From DATAXP01 sp036272935 (lineage in GTDB: Bacteria; Planctomycetota; Planctomycetia; Pirellulales; PNKZ01): a DNA stretch of 64,000 bases. Made by a program: the position numbers and the translations under genes. The notes below the pieces were generated by a model that made no database searches, was not told the DNA's origin, and saw nothing but the letters and a program-made list of their open reading frames with translations. Each line of letters starts with the position of its first letter. The first letter of the stretch is position 1. The stretch covers positions 1 to 64,000 of the forward strand of contig DATAXP010000154.1 of the NCBI GenBank assembly GCA_036272935.1, in the 5' to 3' direction. This document shows positions 8,608 to 17,395 of the stretch, piece by piece.

Positions 8608-10290
8608 TTACTTCTCCACCCACTTGTAGCTCATCGGCTCGGCGAGTTCTCGCTCGGCCGACTTGGCCCACGGCGTATCGGGATACTCCTGGACCACGTG
8701 TTTCAGGTACTCGCGGCTCTTGGCGGCGGTCTTGTCCAGGGCGCTAATGCCCATTGGATCGTCCGTGCGCTCAAGCACCCAGGTGTCGTGCTTTTCGTCC
8801 TGGAATTTGCGGCCGGCCTTCATCTGGGCCGTCATTTCGATGTAGCCCTGATGCCTTACGCGAGCCGCGCCGGCGCGGCCAATCGCCACCTCAAAGGCCG
8901 CCCGCCAGCGCTTGTCGTTCGTGCCGGCTAGTTTGGGCAGATCAGCCTCGCCCGCCTTCAGGGCATTGTATAAGGCGTCGATTGCCGGCATCACCTTGGC
9001 CACCGGCTTTTGCGCCGATTCCAAGGCCCGGGCCCGCTTCACGTCGTCGGTTTCCGAGAAGGTTTGCGTCATGTGCGATTGCACTGCGGCACGCGGCAGC
9101 TTCGCCGCCTCGACAAGCGCCTTCTTCGCCTTATTGGCTTGCAGTCGGTCGGCGTACTCCTTTTCCGACATGTATTGCGGATCGAAACCTTTCAAGCCGC
9201 CGGCTTGAGCACGGTGCCCCAGCGCGAAGAACTCGCCATCGGTCTCGCGGCACAGCCGAGCCAGCTCGTACGTGCCGACGCCGGTCTCGATGTCGAGGTA
9301 ATCGCTTCCACCGTTGGGGAAGTCGAGCTTGATCCAATCGGGATCGTGCGAGTCGGGCCCCTGGATGACCCACACCTCGCCCGGCGGAGGTGACCCCTCG
9401 GCGTTGCGCATCTGGCCCTCCATCTCGGCAAACAAGGCGCTAGGGCCGATCGCTTGCACGGGAATGCCGTAGGGCGTGAGCTTCGGCAGCACCTTGTCGA
9501 TGTTCGCACGGTCGTCGGCCGCCTCGTCGGTTACCACGACGATCGTCACGTAGCGCCCCTTCTTTTTGCGGTAATCAATCACCTTCTCAAGCGCTGCATC
9601 GACCGCTGCGAACGTGTTCTCGACGTGCCCAGCGCCGTCCTTGATCTGGCCGACGGCCGTTTGCACGTCGTCGAACGTGGCCACCGGCTCGGGCGTGAGG
9701 AAGTTCAGCTTGTCGCCAAACTGCCCGACCAGCGACAACACCGGTGGGTCGCCGCCCGTCGCCGACTTTGCGGCGTCAGCCAGCCGGCGATACATCGGCT
9801 GCATCTGTCCCATCACGTCGCGGCGCAGCGATTCGGCGCTGGCCGTCTCATCGAACAGCCACACCACGAGCACTTTCTTCGGCAAGCCGAGCGCTTCGGT
9901 CAGGCTGTTGGCGATCTGGTCGATGGCGCCGGACGAATCGAGCGAAAGCCCTGACGAAGCATGCGAATTATCGCGACCGCCGCGGTTGGAGCGATACTCT
10001 TCGCCGGGTGTGTGAAAGTTCTGCTTGTCAACGACGAAGTTTTCGGCCCCCCCGCTGCCGTAGCTGAAATGTCCGCCCGAGCTGTTGCCACTCTCCTGCT
10101 TCGCAACCGGCGGATAGTCGGCCGGGGCTTCGGTCTTCACGGCGCGCGTCGTTGCCATGACCGGCTTCTGCTTCAGCACTTTCCAGCCGACAAAACCGAG
10201 CACCGGCAGCAACACCAGCGACACCAACAACAACAGAATCGGCAGTAAATCGTGTCGCTTCTTTACGCGGCGGCGGACATAGCTATCCAT
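8608..10290 (-). CDS. Membrane-anchored VWA-domain protein
   Basis: 560 residues. A basic N-terminus (VRRRVKKR) precedes one transmembrane helix at about 15-37 (LLPILLLLVSLVLLPVLGF), so the bulk lies outside the cytoplasm. A Gly/Ser-rich linker follows. From about residue 138 a von Willebrand A fold starts (VLVVWLFDETAS), where D147-x-T-x-S151 is a slightly non-canonical MIDAS, and continues with YVTIVVVTDEAADD. The last third is helical and charged (KARALESAQKPV...). No chaperone or ATPase partner is next to it. Likely a metal-dependent adhesion or protein-assembly module; the ligand is unknown. Gene order downstream of the ferritin-like gene (120-base gap) suggests at most loose co-transcription. 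Confidence 0.75.
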   Translation of the reverse strand: MDSYVRRRVKKRHDLLPILLLLVSLVLLPVLGFVGWKVLKQKPVMATTRAVKTEAPADYPPVAKQESGNSSGGHFSYGSGGAENFVVDKQNFHTPGEEYRSNRGGRDNSHASSGLSLDSSGAIDQIANSLTEALGLPKKVLVVWLFDETASAESLRRDVMGQMQPMYRRLADAAKSATGGDPPVLSLVGQFGDKLNFLTPEPVATFDDVQTAVGQIKDGAGHVENTFAAVDAALEKVIDYRKKKGRYVTIVVVTDEAADDRANIDKVLPKLTPYGIPVQAIGPSALFAEMEGQMRNAEGSPPPGEVWVIQGPDSHDPDWIKLDFPNGGSDYLDIETGVGTYELARLCRETDGEFFALGHRAQAGGLKGFDPQYMSEKEYADRLQANKAKKALVEAAKLPRAAVQSHMTQTFSETDDVKRARALESAQKPVAKVMPAIDALYNALKAGEADLPKLAGTNDKRWRAAFEVAIGRAGAARVRHQGYIEMTAQMKAGRKFQDEKHDTWVLERTDDPMGISALDKTAAKSREYLKHVVQEYPDTPWAKSAERELAEPMSYKWVEK

Positions 10291-10410
10291 AAAAATTCAC
10301 CAGTTTTGGGGCGAGCACCGAGCGATCGGAAGGCGCAGACCAACATCTCTCGACGCGACATTCATTGTAGCCCCCCACCGGGATGGTTCAACGTATCGTC
10401 CGCGCCGCTG

Positions 10411-11871
10411 CTACTCCGCCGGTAGGGCCTGCAAATCCGCACGCTGCGATTCGTAGGTCTCGGCAAATTGCAGTACCTGCGGATCGGGCACGATCCCCCA
10501 GCGCTCGCAGGCCGCGCTGTAGAGTTCTGGCCACCAGTTGCGGTGGTCCGTGAGGCCGCGCTCGCGGTAACCGCGCCAATCGCTCACGACCTTCGTCCAG
10601 CAACGGTCGCCGTAATCCAAGGCCTCGTGGAGGTTGCCGAACTGGGCCACGTACCAGCGACGGCCGATTGCGGCGTGCAGCACCTCGTCGGCCCAATCGT
10701 AATCTTGTGCCGTTGCCGAGAGCGGATTGCCCGAAGCCCGGCCAACTTCCCACTCGAAGCGCTTGCCGGTCTTCGGCATCAGCCCTTGCTCGATGAAGAA
10801 CAGCACGGCATGGCGCTCGATCGGCGTGAGCTGCGTGTTCAAATTCAACGACCAAGTGAAGTTCACCGGGATGCGGCTCCAGTCGATTCCCAGGCTGGCG
10901 AAGCCCACCTCGCCGATCATCGCGTGCCGCGCCTCGTCCCACAGTTGCCGTGTCATTTCCAGGTAGTAATCCCACGGCTTGCCGGGCGTCTCGGCAATGA
11001 TGCTCGCCATCATCTCCGGCACGTCGATTTCGCGCAGCCGCTTGTAGAACATCATCAGCGTCTTGGCCTGCGCCGGATAATGTTCGTCATACAAAAACGC
11101 CTCGGGATTCACGCCGCCGTTGTAGCCATCGTAAAACCGCTCGTCGCGCTTCGGCACGCGGTCGTAGACATACGGTGTTGCAGAGTAGCGGCGTTCAATC
11201 GGTCGGTCGTCGACGGTGTCGGCGCCATGCAGACCGCCGGCCGCGGCGAACAAGCGATCGAGCAGGGCCAACCAATCGTCGGCGGCTGCGAGTTGCGATG
11301 GCTCGACCATTGCGGCAACGGCCTTGCGGCCGAAATCGCGCATGTCGCCGAGTTCCAAGAGCGCGAAACGGCAAACGCGGACGCTCGGAGCGTCGATTAG
11401 CCGGTTGGTGTCGATCGTGTGCCGCCCGAGCGCTTCGATCAATGCCGGGATCGCGCACTCGTAAATGCCCAACAACAACTCTGCGGTGCTGGGGGCAGCG
11501 CGAATCTCGTCGAACAACACTTCCAACGCCGGATGCGGTACTTCCTCGAGCCCCAACGGCGGCTCGCGCATCTCGCCGACGCGCTTGCGGATCGCCGCCA
11601 CGTGCTCGGCACACAGATACGCATGGTGGCTGAAAGCGGTTTTCAACTCGTAGACCGGCTCGGTCGTGATGCGCGCGGTGAGAATCTCGTGCAGCCGCTT
11701 CAAGGCATAGTGGTATCGCTTGAGCCGCCCGACACACTGATCGACCGAAAGCCCCGGTTTGGCCGCCTCGGCCACGCTGCACAGGCCGGCCATCGGCGGT
11801 AGCCCGCGGTACGACTGGTACTCGTCTAAGGGACGAATCCACGAGTGGTCGTGTTCGTTGGTATCGATCAT
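10411..11871 (-). CDS. Unknown protein with ferritin-like (diiron-type) helix motifs
   Basis: 486 residues, all-alpha in appearance, no signal peptide or membrane segment. I do not recognise a named family. It shows paired Glu/His helices like those that bind two irons in ferritin-like proteins: E75...HH...E89-H90, later E305...E313-x-x-H316 in LEMTRQLWDEARHAMIGE, and again DEVLHAAIGRR near the C-terminus. The spacing of E286/E294 with E313/H316 fits a four-helix bundle. Trp and Tyr are abundant (RNWWPELY). A redox or oxygenase role is an inference from these motifs. It is read with the glycosyltransferase gene upstream (43-base gap). Confidence 0.6.
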   Translation of the reverse strand: MIDTNEHDHSWIRPLDEYQSYRGLPPMAGLCSVAEAAKPGLSVDQCVGRLKRYHYALKRLHEILTARITTEPVYELKTAFSHHAYLCAEHVAAIRKRVGEMREPPLGLEEVPHPALEVLFDEIRAAPSTAELLLGIYECAIPALIEALGRHTIDTNRLIDAPSVRVCRFALLELGDMRDFGRKAVAAMVEPSQLAAADDWLALLDRLFAAAGGLHGADTVDDRPIERRYSATPYVYDRVPKRDERFYDGYNGGVNPEAFLYDEHYPAQAKTLMMFYKRLREIDVPEMMASIIAETPGKPWDYYLEMTRQLWDEARHAMIGEVGFASLGIDWSRIPVNFTWSLNLNTQLTPIERHAVLFFIEQGLMPKTGKRFEWEVGRASGNPLSATAQDYDWADEVLHAAIGRRWYVAQFGNLHEALDYGDRCWTKVVSDWRGYRERGLTDHRNWWPELYSAACERWGIVPDPQVLQFAETYESQRADLQALPAE

Positions 11872-11914
11872 GATAAAAGCTCCGAACGGCGGTAAAAAGT
11901 GCCGAGGCTGGCCT

Positions 11915-13189
11915 TCATGCTACACCGGGAATCGCACGCTGCGTAGCGGAACCCAAGCGTTCGATTGCCTCGCACATTGCCGTGAGGGCTCGCTGGCCGC
12001 GCGACAAACTTGCCGTGCGCCGGCACGCCTCGGCCACGCTCGGTGATTCCAACAGTCGCGCAAGCACGGCGGTCACATTCGCTGCCGTGAAGCGGCGCAG
12101 TGGCAACCAGTCGCCGCAGCCGAGGCGCTCAATCCGCGCGGCGTTGTCGAACTGATCGAATCCAAGCGGCATCAGCAATTGCGGTACGCCGGCGGCGAGT
12201 CCCTGGGCGGTGCTGCCGATGCCGCCGTGATGCACCACCGCCGCCGAGCGCGGCAGCAGCCATCCGAAGGGAACGAAATCGAAGTGGCGAACAGTGTTGG
12301 GCAAGTTCGCTGGCAACTGGTCGGGAAAGCGCGTTAACAGCACGCCCCGCCGGCCGAGGCGATGACATGCTTCGACCGCTACCGCGAAAAACTCTCGGCC
12401 ATGCACGTTCGCCGAGCCAGGGGTGAAAGCGATCGGCGGCCCGCCGGCGGCGATAAACTCGCGTACCTCGTCGCTCGGCTCGCCGAGATCGCCTTCATCG
12501 TACAACGGGAAGCCCGTGAGCACAGTCTGCGGCGGCCGGTCGGGCTGCGGCGGAGCGAACCATTCCGGAAAGGCGCCGAGGACCAATTGCGGCGAATTCC
12601 ACCAGTCTTTGAGTAGCCGGCGCTGCGTCGGTAGACCCAATTCGGCACGAAAGCCGTTGACGGCCGGTGCGAGAATGCGATCGATCACCACGCGATCGGC
12701 CAACCAATACTGCAGCCGCTTGAGCGCGACCGGCACCCGCGCGCCAAGTGCCGCGCCGGGTAATCGCGGCCCGTCATAATCGGTGCGGAACACAGCCGGC
12801 GCCAGGTGAACGGTGGCGAGTGGAACTCGCAGCTTCTCCTGGGCGATGCGAGCCCCCAGCGCCAGGCTCGATGCGACGACGACCGTATCCGGCCCGGCAT
12901 GCTCGGCGACAATGTCGTAAATCGGCCGCAACAGGGGCAGCACCGCCTCGCGCATGATGATGCCGAAGCCGCGGAAGCGGTGCCACACGTGCGGATTGTT
13001 CAATACGCTGTAGAACTTCCCGTCGGGCGACGAGTCGATGAATTCCAAGCCGGCCCGCCGGGCCAGCGGCTCGAAATAGGCGTTCGTCACCAGCGTGGCA
13101 CGGTGCCCGCGTCCGGTGAGTGCGCGGCCCAAGCCGACGAACGGATGCACGTCACCGGCACTGCCAACGGTGACCAGCAGAGCGTGCAT
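11915..13189 (-). CDS. GT1-family glycosyltransferase (MGT/UGT type)
   Basis: 424 residues with the two-Rossmann GT-B layout. The N-terminal acceptor domain opens MHALLVTVGSAGDVHPFVGL, and the donor domain carries FTPGSANVH and the hallmark VVHHGGIGSTAQGLAAGVPQ about 320 residues in, followed by GFDQFDNAARIERLG. These match the macrolide/sterol/flavonoid glucosyltransferases that move a sugar from a UDP- or TDP-sugar to a small hydrophobic acceptor in the cytoplasm. The acceptor is not predictable. It lies divergent to nadE (56 bases) and upstream of the ferritin-like gene, which may be its partner. Confidence 0.9.
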   Translation of the reverse strand: MHALLVTVGSAGDVHPFVGLGRALTGRGHRATLVTNAYFEPLARRAGLEFIDSSPDGKFYSVLNNPHVWHRFRGFGIIMREAVLPLLRPIYDIVAEHAGPDTVVVASSLALGARIAQEKLRVPLATVHLAPAVFRTDYDGPRLPGAALGARVPVALKRLQYWLADRVVIDRILAPAVNGFRAELGLPTQRRLLKDWWNSPQLVLGAFPEWFAPPQPDRPPQTVLTGFPLYDEGDLGEPSDEVREFIAAGGPPIAFTPGSANVHGREFFAVAVEACHRLGRRGVLLTRFPDQLPANLPNTVRHFDFVPFGWLLPRSAAVVHHGGIGSTAQGLAAGVPQLLMPLGFDQFDNAARIERLGCGDWLPLRRFTAANVTAVLARLLESPSVAEACRRTASLSRGQRALTAMCEAIERLGSATQRAIPGVA

Positions 13190-13245
13190 GGAACGAGTTC
13201 GAGGTGGTGGTGATCGGAAGCCCCGCGCCGCGTTACTATATCAGG

Positions 13246-15234
13246 ATGAAGCTGATCAAAGTCGCTGCCGCGGTGCTGAACCAGACGCCCCTGGATTGGG
13301 ACGGCAACAAGGCGCGCATTTTGGGGGCGATCGACGCCGCACGCCGGCAAGGGGCCAGCCTGCTTTGTCTGCCCGAGCTGTGCGTCACCGGTTACGGCTG
13401 CGAAGATGCCTTTCTGTCGCCCGGACTGCAACAGACCGCCATCGATTTGCTGCTGGAAATTGTTCCGCAGACCCGCGGGATGATCGTGTCGCTGGGGCTG
13501 CCGCTGGCCGTGCAGCACGGACTGTTCAACGCGGCGTGCCTGGCAGTCGATGGCCGGATCGCGGGCTTCGTCGCCAAGCGGTTTCTGGCCGGCGACGGCA
13601 TCCATTACGAGCCGAGGTGGTTCAAGGCCTGGCCGGCCGGTCATCGCACCGAGGTCACGCTGGGCGGCGAGCGATACCCGATTGGCGATCTGTTCTTCGA
13701 ATGCGGCGGCGTACGGATTGGCTTCGAGATTTGCGAGGACGCTTGGGTCGCCAATCGCCCTGGTAGCGCCTTGGCCCTGCGCGGGGTCGATATCATCCTC
13801 AACCCCAGCGCCAGCCATTTCGCCTTCGGCAAGTACGACGTGCGGCATCGCTTCGTGCTCGAAGGCTCGCGGGCGTTCGGCGTCAGCTACGTTTACAGCA
13901 ATCTGTTGGGAAACGAGAGCGGACGGGCGATTTACGATGGCGGGGCACTCATCGCGGCGGCGGGAAAGGTGCGCGCTGAAGGACCGCGATTCTCGTTTGC
14001 CGATTACGAGGTCACCAGCGCCCAGATCGACCTGCACGAGACGCGAATGCGGCAGGCGTCGACCGGCAGCTTCCGCCCCAGCCTGGAAACCGATGACGGC
14101 TGCGTGCGCGCGGCATTCGAGTTTCCGTACCACGATCCCGAACCAGAGCAGGCGGCGATCCCGGCCTGGGAGCGAGGACCAGACGTCAAAGAGGAAGAGT
14201 TCACGCGGGCTTTGGCCCTGGCGCTGTTCGATTATCTGCGCAAAAGCCGGTCGCATGGTTTTGTCGTGTCGCTCAGCGGCGGCGCCGATTCGTCGGCCAT
14301 TGCGTGCCTCGTGGCACTGATGGCTGCTTGGGGCGTCGGCCAGTTGAGTGTCGAGGGCTTTCGGGCCAAGCTGGCGTACGTCGGACGTTTGAAATCAGCG
14401 ACGACCGTCGCCGAAATCGTCCGCGCCCTGCTGGTGTGCGTTTACCAATCGACCGAGAACAGCGGGCCGGTGACGCGCCATGCCGCGCGCACCGTGGCCA
14501 CCGCGATCGGCGCTGAGTTCTTGGAATTCGACGTCGATCGGCTGGTGAAGGAATACATCGCGATGGTGTCGAAGGCCATCGGCCGCGAATTGACGTGGAG
14601 CACCGACGACTTGGCGCTGCAAAACATCCAAGCGCGGGTGCGCTCTCCAGGAGTATGGATGCTCGCGAACCTGCGCGGCGCGCTGCTGGTATCGACCAGC
14701 AATCGGTCGGAGGCGGCGGTCGGGTACGCGACGATGGACGGCGACACTTCCGGCGGCCTGAGCCCGATCGCCGGCATTGACAAGGCGTTCCTGCGACGGT
14801 GGCTGTGCTGGCTCGAAACCATCGGCCCGGCGGACCTGCGGCCGATTCCTGAGCTGTCGGTGGTTAACGATCAGGCGCCGACCGCTGAGCTGCGCCCCGC
14901 CGGCGAAAAGCAGACCGACGAGCAGGACCTGATGCCGTACGATGTGCTCGACGCTGCCGAACGGGCGGCGATCCGTGACAAGCTGATGCCGTTGGAGGTG
15001 TTCCTGCGGTTGCGATCGCAATTCCCGCAGTACACGCCGAGCGAGCTGGGCACGTGGGTCGAGCGGTTCTTTCGGCTGTGGTGCCGCAACCAGTGGAAGC
15101 GCGAACGGTACGCGCCGAGTTTTCATCTCGACGATGAGAACCTGGACCCGAAAACCTGGTGCCGCTTCCCGATCCTCTCGGGCGGCTTCGAACGCGAGCT
15201 GGTGCAGTTGCGCGAGTACTTGCGGCAACTTTAG
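13246..15234 (+). CDS. nadE: Glutamine-dependent NAD+ synthetase
   Basis: 662 residues from the ATG at 13246; an upstream GTG (13204) adds only 14 unlikely residues. It amidates deamido-NAD to NAD+ using glutamine, the last step of NAD synthesis. The N-terminal nitrilase-like glutaminase has its triad: Glu44 (CLPELCVTGY), a Lys in AKRFLAGDG, and Cys163 (FEICEDAW). The C-terminal synthetase has the ATP-pyrophosphatase loop SGGADS (344-349), the STSNRSEAAVGY block and the GDTSGGLSPIAGIDK stretch. The length is typical of the fused eukaryote/bacterial type. Its stop overlaps the stop of the convergent DUF58 gene in the four bases TTAG. Confidence 0.95.
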   Translation: MKLIKVAAAVLNQTPLDWDGNKARILGAIDAARRQGASLLCLPELCVTGYGCEDAFLSPGLQQTAIDLLLEIVPQTRGMIVSLGLPLAVQHGLFNAACLAVDGRIAGFVAKRFLAGDGIHYEPRWFKAWPAGHRTEVTLGGERYPIGDLFFECGGVRIGFEICEDAWVANRPGSALALRGVDIILNPSASHFAFGKYDVRHRFVLEGSRAFGVSYVYSNLLGNESGRAIYDGGALIAAAGKVRAEGPRFSFADYEVTSAQIDLHETRMRQASTGSFRPSLETDDGCVRAAFEFPYHDPEPEQAAIPAWERGPDVKEEEFTRALALALFDYLRKSRSHGFVVSLSGGADSSAIACLVALMAAWGVGQLSVEGFRAKLAYVGRLKSATTVAEIVRALLVCVYQSTENSGPVTRHAARTVATAIGAEFLEFDVDRLVKEYIAMVSKAIGRELTWSTDDLALQNIQARVRSPGVWMLANLRGALLVSTSNRSEAAVGYATMDGDTSGGLSPIAGIDKAFLRRWLCWLETIGPADLRPIPELSVVNDQAPTAELRPAGEKQTDEQDLMPYDVLDAAERAAIRDKLMPLEVFLRLRSQFPQYTPSELGTWVERFFRLWCRNQWKRERYAPSFHLDDENLDPKTWCRFPILSGGFERELVQLREYLRQL

Positions 15235-16139
15235 CGCCCCCGGTTGAGCTGGCTGCGACGGTTCAGATAGTTGATGAACACCTCGACCATGTCGTGGCTG
15301 GTATCGACCACGACGCGCTCCACTCGGTTGCGCTGGCAGATTTCTTCGAATCGGTTGCAGAATCGCTCAAAGGCGTCGAGATAGCTGCGGCGAACCTGGT
15401 GTGGGTCGGCGATTCTGGCATCGGCCGCTTCGAGTCCCACGAACCGCGTCATGCGGTCGAAGTCGAACGCCAGCTCGTCGTGGTGCAGTACGTGGAACAG
15501 CACCACCTCGTGCCGCTGGTAGCGCATCCGTTGCAGCACCGTCTCGAGCGCGTCGAGGTCGCCAAAAAAGTCGCTGAACACCATTACGATTTCGCGACGA
15601 CCCATCCCTTCGAGCAGTTCGCCAAGGCATTCGGCTAGCCGAGTCTTGCCGCTCGGCTGGAGCGTGTCGAGATGCTCGGCCATGCGGACAATTTGGGCCA
15701 TCGAATTGCTCGGCGGCACGACGCCCAGCACGCGGTCGTCGAACGTGGCCAGCGAAACCTTATCGCTTTGGCGCACAATCGAGTAGCCAAGCGTCGCCGC
15801 CATCCGCGAGGCGTAGAGCAATTTCTGTTGTTGCCCCTGGCCGTAGCGCATCGAGGCGCTGGCGTCGAGCAGCAGGTGGCAGACGAAGTTCGTCTCCATC
15901 TCGTACTGTTTGACGAAATACTTGTCGCGTCGGAAATAGACGCCCCAGTCGATGTGCCGCGGATCATCGCCCCAGACGTAAGGACGGTGACCGACGAACT
16001 CGACGGCGAAGCCGCTCAACGGCGAGGCGTGCGCCCCGGCGAGGTTCCCCAGCACCAGCCCGCGCGGATCGATCCGCCGCTCGACGGTGCGGCCGAGCAC
16101 GTCGGCATTCAGGTAGCGCGAAAGAACACTTTTGGCCAT
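15231..16139 (-). CDS. DUF58 / VWA-like protein
   Basis: 302 residues, cytoplasmic. The DUF58 signature is present: the block GHRPYVWGDDPRHIDWGVYF at about 50-69, then a VWA-like fold with LLLDASASM (a near-MIDAS DxSxS) and IVMVFSDFFGD. DUF58 proteins normally act with a MoxR-type AAA ATPase and membrane VWA proteins to assemble metal-dependent complexes or envelope functions. In this window no MoxR gene is adjacent, so the partner must lie elsewhere. The start ATG yields MAKSVLSRYL. The gene is convergent with nadE with overlapping stops. Confidence 0.88.
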   Translation of the reverse strand: MAKSVLSRYLNADVLGRTVERRIDPRGLVLGNLAGAHASPLSGFAVEFVGHRPYVWGDDPRHIDWGVYFRRDKYFVKQYEMETNFVCHLLLDASASMRYGQGQQQKLLYASRMAATLGYSIVRQSDKVSLATFDDRVLGVVPPSNSMAQIVRMAEHLDTLQPSGKTRLAECLGELLEGMGRREIVMVFSDFFGDLDALETVLQRMRYQRHEVVLFHVLHHDELAFDFDRMTRFVGLEAADARIADPHQVRRSYLDAFERFCNRFEEICQRNRVERVVVDTSHDMVEVFINYLNRRSQLNRGR

Positions 16140-16172
16140 CGAAGACGTTCGCTAAACGAAGATGGTGGCCCA

Positions 16173-16220
16173 ATTTAGCCGCGGGGCTCGTCCGGCGCGT
16201 CGCAGGCGACGCGGCTAAAT
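16173..16220. repeat. 48-bp palindromic element ATTTAGCCGCG...CGCGGCTAAAT
   Basis: Perfect 11-bp terminal inverted repeats (16173-16183 and 16210-16220) enclose a second, competing hairpin CGCGTCGC-AG-GCGACGCG (16196-16213). It lies between the start of the DUF58 gene and the Fe-S carrier promoter. The same TTAGCCGCG/CGCGGCTAA ends recur at other gene borders here. Confidence 0.65.
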
Positions 16221-16225
16221 GAACA

Positions 16226-16254
16226 TCTTTCCTTTTCGTGGGAAAGAGTATAAT
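16226..16254 (+). promoter_or_regulatory. Promoter with operator-like inverted repeat upstream of the Fe-S carrier gene
   Basis: TATAAT at 16249-16254 is a perfect -10 box in otherwise GC-rich DNA. Upstream, TCTTTCC (16226-16232) and GGAAAGA (16241-16247) form a 7-bp inverted repeat that covers the expected -35 position, 17 bases before the -10. A repressor bound there would block RNA polymerase. Whether it is regulated by an iron or Fe-S sensor is not known from sequence. Confidence 0.5.
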
Positions 16255-16311
16255 TTACACAGTGTTCCTTGCGGAAAACCAATCGATCATCAATTAGGGA
16301 GCCTTGGGCCC

Positions 16312-16644
16312 ATGGCTGTTGCACTCAGCGAAAAGGCTGCGAAAGAAGTCAAAAGGATCATCGAAGAGCAGAAACTCGACGCAGCGACGGTGCTACGCGT
16401 TGGCGTGGCCGGCGGCGGTTGCAGCGGCTTTCAGTATAGCCTTGGGTTCGACAAGGCGTTCGACGAAAAGGCCGACAGCAAGTACGAATGCCACGGCGTG
16501 ACGCTGGTCGTCGACAAGAAAAGCCAGCTTTACCTCGACGGCACGACGGTCGACTTTTACGACGGCCTCGAGAAGCGAGGCTTCACGTTTGAGAACCCGA
16601 ACGCGGTGAAGAGCTGTGGTTGCGGCAGCTCATTCTCGGCGTAG
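16312..16644 (+). CDS. A-type iron-sulfur cluster carrier (IscA/ErpA/HesB family)
   Basis: 110 residues from the ATG at 16312, preceded by AGGGAG; an upstream ATG at 16219 lies inside the repeat and promoter and is rejected. The protein carries the three conserved cluster-binding cysteines: Cys37 in GGGCSGF, and Cys102 and Cys104 in SCGCGSSF. These proteins receive Fe-S clusters from the scaffold and pass them to apo-enzymes in the cytoplasm. No other isc/suf gene is nearby, so it is an isolated carrier with its own promoter and its own terminator. Whether it is closer to ErpA or IscA cannot be decided by eye. Confidence 0.93.
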   Translation: MAVALSEKAAKEVKRIIEEQKLDAATVLRVGVAGGGCSGFQYSLGFDKAFDEKADSKYECHGVTLVVDKKSQLYLDGTTVDFYDGLEKRGFTFENPNAVKSCGCGSSFSA

Positions 16645-16669
16645 TGCGGCAGAGGGCGCCGAACAACCT

Positions 16670-16702
16670 AAGCCCACGGACGGTGAGTCCGTGGGCTTTT
16701 TC
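16670..16702 (+). terminator. Intrinsic terminator of the Fe-S carrier gene
   Basis: AAGCCCACGGAC and GTCCGTGGGCTT form a perfect 12-bp stem around the 5-base loop GGTGA, followed by a T run. Almost the same hairpin (one base pair differing) closes the Cys-rich gene at 40826. Confidence 0.88.
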
Positions 16703-16731
16703 TTGCGCCGACACGGTGATCGCGCGGCACT

Positions 16732-17376
16732 CTACAGCTTCCGCACCTTGATGTCCTTCAATGCCGCGGTGGTGTACCAACTGGCAAACCCCAGCGGGCG
16801 CGATGCCTCGACCTCGACGCGGACCGAAAACTTGTGGTCGGCCGTGGCGACGTCGACCACCTTCTCGTCGTCGATCCACGCCTGGATGCGGTCCTTGGCC
16901 ACCCGCAGGCGGATGGCGTACCACTTCCCCTTGTTGAACGATTGGAACGTGGTCGTTTCGTTCTGCGAAGCATCTTCGCCGTTGAGACTCGACAGGCCAA
17001 CGACGCTGCCCCCCCAGCCGCCGACAATCATGGTGCATGGATCGTCGCCGACGGGAAACGTGAGGCCGCAGAAAAAGTCGTTGCCGTCGACGCGCATCGC
17101 TTCGAGCGTGAGCTCATAATCTATCTTCGGCATCGACGCCGTGAATTTCTCCGGGGTGAGGGTGATGCCGGTCATCGCATCCCCTTGCTCAAGCACGATC
17201 GTGCCGTCTTCCACCCGCGCGTCGCCGTGACCGGCGAAGTCGGTGATCTTCCATCCGGCAAGGGTTTTGCCATCGAACAACGAGACGGCCGGTTTTTCGG
17301 CCGCGGGATCGGCGAGTCCCACCGCGGCACGAAGGACGACGCCGCACGCCATGACGACGCTGAACGAACGGTTCAT
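16732..17376 (-). CDS. DUF1080 (3-keto-disaccharide hydrolase-like) secreted protein
   Basis: 214 residues from the second ATG, which sits 7 bases after GGAG; the first ATG (17382) is too close to that site. The signal peptide is followed by the DUF1080 opening VSLFDGKTLAGWKI, then the concanavalin-like beta sandwich with GKWYAIRLRVAKDRIQAWID and the closing LGFASWYTTAALKDIKVRKL. This family is greatly expanded in planctomycetes and acts on sugars outside the cytoplasm. Some members hydrolyse 3-keto-glycosides, but the substrate of this one is unknown. Only 19 bases separate it from the HD-hydrolase gene, so both are probably on one transcript. Confidence 0.9.
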   Translation of the reverse strand: MNRSFSVVMACGVVLRAAVGLADPAAEKPAVSLFDGKTLAGWKITDFAGHGDARVEDGTIVLEQGDAMTGITLTPEKFTASMPKIDYELTLEAMRVDGNDFFCGLTFPVGDDPCTMIVGGWGGSVVGLSSLNGEDASQNETTTFQSFNKGKWYAIRLRVAKDRIQAWIDDEKVVDVATADHKFSVRVEVEASRPLGFASWYTTAALKDIKVRKL

Positions 17377-17395
17377 GATCATTCTCCTTCGAGCA

